Shown piece by piece: positions 5,992 to 7,416 of a DNA stretch of 7,416 bases. Made by a program: the position numbers and the translations under genes. Origin of the DNA: CAYMDD01 sp964409675 (GTDB taxonomy: Bacteria > Pseudomonadota > Alphaproteobacteria > Rickettsiales > SXRF01); contig CAYPEF010000106.1 of NCBI GenBank assembly GCA_964409675.1, forward strand, positions 1-7,416. The letters are read 5' to 3'. Position 1 is the first letter of the stretch. Each line of letters begins with the position of its first letter. Under the pieces are notes generated by a model. That model saw only the letters and a program-made list of their open reading frames with translations. It was not told the origin of the DNA and searched no databases.

Positions 5992-6608
5992 AGCGGCTGA
6001 TAGCCGGCGGGAGTGCTGGTTTGCGGCAGGCCATAGGCGGGCATGGGTTGCACTGCGGCTGTTGCGGGTAAAGCGGCAGGCAACGGCAGGGCTTCTATGC
6101 TATCGGCGGGCGGAAGCGCCGCGACATCGCGGTTTTCATTGGCGGCGGGCGCCGGCTCCTCGGCGCCAAGGAGGCGCTTGAATACCGAGGCTGGGCCGTG
6201 CAGCTGCGTCAGGCCTGCATTGCTCGGTTTGAAGCGCACCTTGGAGAGGTTGATCAGCTTTTCGTATGCGCGCAAATAAATGCCGCTTTCATCGTCCGCG
6301 TTTGCACCGAGCAGCTGCGCCATGAACGGGCTGGAAAACCCGCTGTTGCGCGCCATGCCGGAGGAGGGCGGATTGGCAATCATTTCCTTTAAGTAATCCG
6401 GCGCATTTTCCACCGCGTCATGCACCGCAGCGGAAACACTGCCGCCTTGGCCGCGCAGGCGCGAAAACACCTGGCTTTCCGAGAGCACCACCGGCACTTC
6501 CTGCGTCGGCAGCCGGCCAAGCGCCGCCTGCGTTCCGGCATTGGCCAGAAACGCCGCCGCGTTTGCGGCGGGCAGGGAAGGCGTGGGAATGGCAGGCGCT
6601 ACAAACAT
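5976..6608 (-). CDS. Uncharacterised Ala/Pro-rich protein, 210 aa
   Basis: I do not recognise this protein. The start is well supported: on the minus strand AAAGGA lies four bases before the ATG at 6608, behind a good promoter. The N-terminus is Ala/Pro-rich and mildly hydrophobic but not a convincing signal peptide (no basic start). The middle (about 35-150) looks folded, with SQVFSRLRGQGGSVSAAVHD, APDYLKEMIANPP, SPFMAQLLGA and IYLRAYEKLINLSKVRFKPSN. The last 60 residues are Pro/Ala-rich and probably disordered. GC-rich codon use matches the core genes, so it is a native gene. It is divergent from ahcY and converges on the DUF2784 gene with a 16-base overlap. The opposite-strand frames in this stretch are short and lack ribosome binding sites, which supports this strand. 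Confidence 0.82.
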   Translation of the reverse strand: MFVAPAIPTPSLPAANAAAFLANAGTQAALGRLPTQEVPVVLSESQVFSRLRGQGGSVSAAVHDAVENAPDYLKEMIANPPSSGMARNSGFSSPFMAQLLGANADDESGIYLRAYEKLINLSKVRFKPSNAGLTQLHGPASVFKRLLGAEEPAPAANENRDVAALPPADSIEALPLPAALPATAAVQPMPAYGLPQTSTPAGYQPLQLTA

Positions 6609-6632
6609 GGAATCCTTTACTTATTATTTACT

Positions 6633-6662
6633 ATTTTACCATACACTCCCTGCGTCCGTCAA
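6633..6662 (-). promoter_or_regulatory. Promoter of the 6608 minus-strand gene
   Basis: On the minus strand TTGACG (6662-6657) and TAAAAT (6638-6633) are 18 bases apart, each matching five of six consensus positions. TGG just before the -10 gives an extended -10 motif. The distance to the ATG at 6608 is about 24 bases. Confidence 0.65.
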
Positions 6663-6680
6663 AAACTTCTGCAGTTTTTG
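6660..6680. repeat. Perfect inverted repeat between the divergent genes (possible operator)
   Basis: CAAAAACT (6660-6667) and AGTTTTTG (6673-6680) form a perfect 8-bp dyad around a five-base centre. One arm overlaps the -35 box of the minus-strand promoter, and the other ends in the TTG of a possible weak -35 for ahcY (TTGCTT at 6678-6683). The position suits a regulator binding site; it could instead simply be an RNA hairpin. Confidence 0.4.
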
Positions 6681-6700
6681 CTTGTCTCGCTCAGGCGCTG

Positions 6701-6742
6701 CCTCTAAGGTGCGAAACCTTGTTTCATCTCGCTTTTTTGAGG
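6701..6742 (+). promoter_or_regulatory. Possible structured ahcY leader masking the ribosome binding site
   Basis: A hairpin, AAGGT (6706-6710) with ACCTT (6716-6720) around GCGAA, is preceded by CCTC (6701-6704), which can pair with the GAGG Shine-Dalgarno at 6739-6742, five bases before the ahcY ATG. I do not recognise a known SAM- or SAH-binding riboswitch class. The pairings are short and the transcript start is unknown. Confidence 0.2.
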
Positions 6743-6747
6743 TTCCC

Positions 6748-7416
6748 ATGTCTGCTGCCGCCCGTCCTGCCACTGCTGCCTTTACCGATTACAAAGTCGC
6801 TGATATCTCGCTAAAGGACTGGGGCCGCAATGAAATTTCCCTCGCCGAGACGGAAATGCCCGGGCTGATGAGCATTCGCCAGGAGTTCGCCGCCAAGCAG
6901 CCGTTGAAAGGTGCGCGCATCGTCGGCTGCCTGCATATGACCATCCAGACTGCCGTGCTGATCGAGACGCTCACGGCATTGGGAGCCGAGGTTCGCTGGA
7001 GCAGCTGCAATATTTTCTCCACGCAAGACCAAGCCGCGGCGGCGATTGCAGCGGCTGGCATCCCTGTGTTTGCATGGAAAGGCGAGACTGAAGAAGAATA
7101 CGAATGGTGCATTGAGCAGACGCTGCGCGGGCCAGATGGCTGGACACCGAACATGATTTTGGATGACGGCGGCGATGTCACCAAAATCATTCACGAAAAA
7201 TACCCCGCCATGCTCAAAGACATCAAAGGCGTTTCCGAAGAAACCACTACGGGCGTGCACCGCCTGCATGAAATGGTGAAAGCGGGTGCGTTGAAAATCC
7301 CCGCCATTGACGTGAATAATTCCGTGACCAAATCGAAATTTGATAATTTGTATGGCTGCCGCGAATCGCTGCCCGATGGCCTAAAGCGCGCAACCGATGT
7401 GATGCTGGCGGGTAAA
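6748..7416 (+). CDS. ahcY: Adenosylhomocysteinase, N-terminal part (3' truncated by window)
   Basis: AhcY cleaves S-adenosylhomocysteine to adenosine and homocysteine in the cytoplasm, relieving product inhibition of methyltransferases and feeding the methyl cycle. The first 223 codons are present, about half of the usual protein. GAGG at 6739-6742 sets the start. The substrate-binding domain is highly conserved: H63 in GCLHMT, SSCNIFSTQD at 85-94, D140 in LDDGGD, E165 in SEETTTG, and the catalytic cluster K195, D199, N200 and C204 in VTKSKFDNLYGC. These line up with the known active-site residues of the human enzyme (offset eight to nine). The NAD-binding Rossmann domain lies past the window end. 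The gene is divergent from an uncharacterised gene and shares a 139-base intergenic region with it. Confidence 0.97.
   Translation, partial: MSAAARPATAAFTDYKVADISLKDWGRNEISLAETEMPGLMSIRQEFAAKQPLKGARIVGCLHMTIQTAVLIETLTALGAEVRWSSCNIFSTQDQAAAAIAAAGIPVFAWKGETEEEYEWCIEQTLRGPDGWTPNMILDDGGDVTKIIHEKYPAMLKDIKGVSEETTTGVHRLHEMVKAGALKIPAIDVNNSVTKSKFDNLYGCRESLPDGLKRATDVMLAGK

Noticed and set aside
5604..6071. Alternative plus-strand frame over the DUF2784 gene
   Set aside because: Its Gly/Ala/Arg-rich translation is typical of a shifted GC-rich frame, and it lacks a ribosome binding site.
6678..6708. TTGCTT and TCTAAG as an ahcY promoter
   Set aside because: The spacing is 19 and the matches are weak, so I did not call it as a feature.
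6811..7269. Minus-strand frames antisense to ahcY
   Set aside because: The plus strand here is an unmistakable AhcY with all catalytic residues, so these frames are shadows.

Overview
The window looks like a chromosomal segment from an alphaproteobacterium. The evidence is an alphaproteobacterial-style RpoH, a ubiquinol-cytochrome c chaperone of the CBP3 family, a DUF2784 membrane protein and a conserved AhcY. A composite GC-rich palindromic repeat of a kind common between genes in such genomes adds weak support. I cannot name the genus. Base composition is mosaic: housekeeping genes are GC-rich (41/60 G+C at 1201-1260 in lpdA, 35/60 at 2581-2640 in rpoH), while several uncharacterised genes are AT-rich (23/60 at 241-300, 19/60 at 4261-4320).

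Layout, left to right. Positions 1-2066 hold a tightly spaced same-strand cluster: the 3' end of a probable 2-oxoglutarate/Fe(II) oxygenase gene, an AT-rich gene of unknown function (168-668), and lpdA for dihydrolipoyl dehydrogenase (672-2066), whose ribosome binding site lies inside the unknown gene. Positions 2067-2330 carry a composite inverted repeat with a nested palindrome, then a promoter-like sequence for rpoH. rpoH (2331-3227) ends in a strong hairpin terminator.

From about 3258 to 5018 the DNA is AT-rich. It holds a minus-strand gene of unknown function that appears split by a one-base frameshift (3241-3821), and a plus-strand orphan prepilin-like gene (4104-4928). GC-rich core DNA then resumes with a CBP3-type chaperone gene (5019-5591) separated by one base from a DUF2784 gene (5593-5991). 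A convergent minus-strand gene of unknown function follows (5976-6608). It is transcribed away from a short regulatory region shared with ahcY (6748 to the window end, truncated), which encodes S-adenosylhomocysteine hydrolase.

How the genes fit together: LpdA serves 2-oxoacid dehydrogenases, RpoH the heat-shock response, the CBP3-type protein assembly of the cytochrome bc1 complex, and AhcY the methyl cycle. These are independent core functions, not one pathway. I found no clear novel multi-gene system. The most interesting items are the nested repeat, the frameshifted orphan, the AT-rich insertions among core genes, the coupling of DUF2784 to the bc1 chaperone, and the palindrome in the ahcY divergent region.
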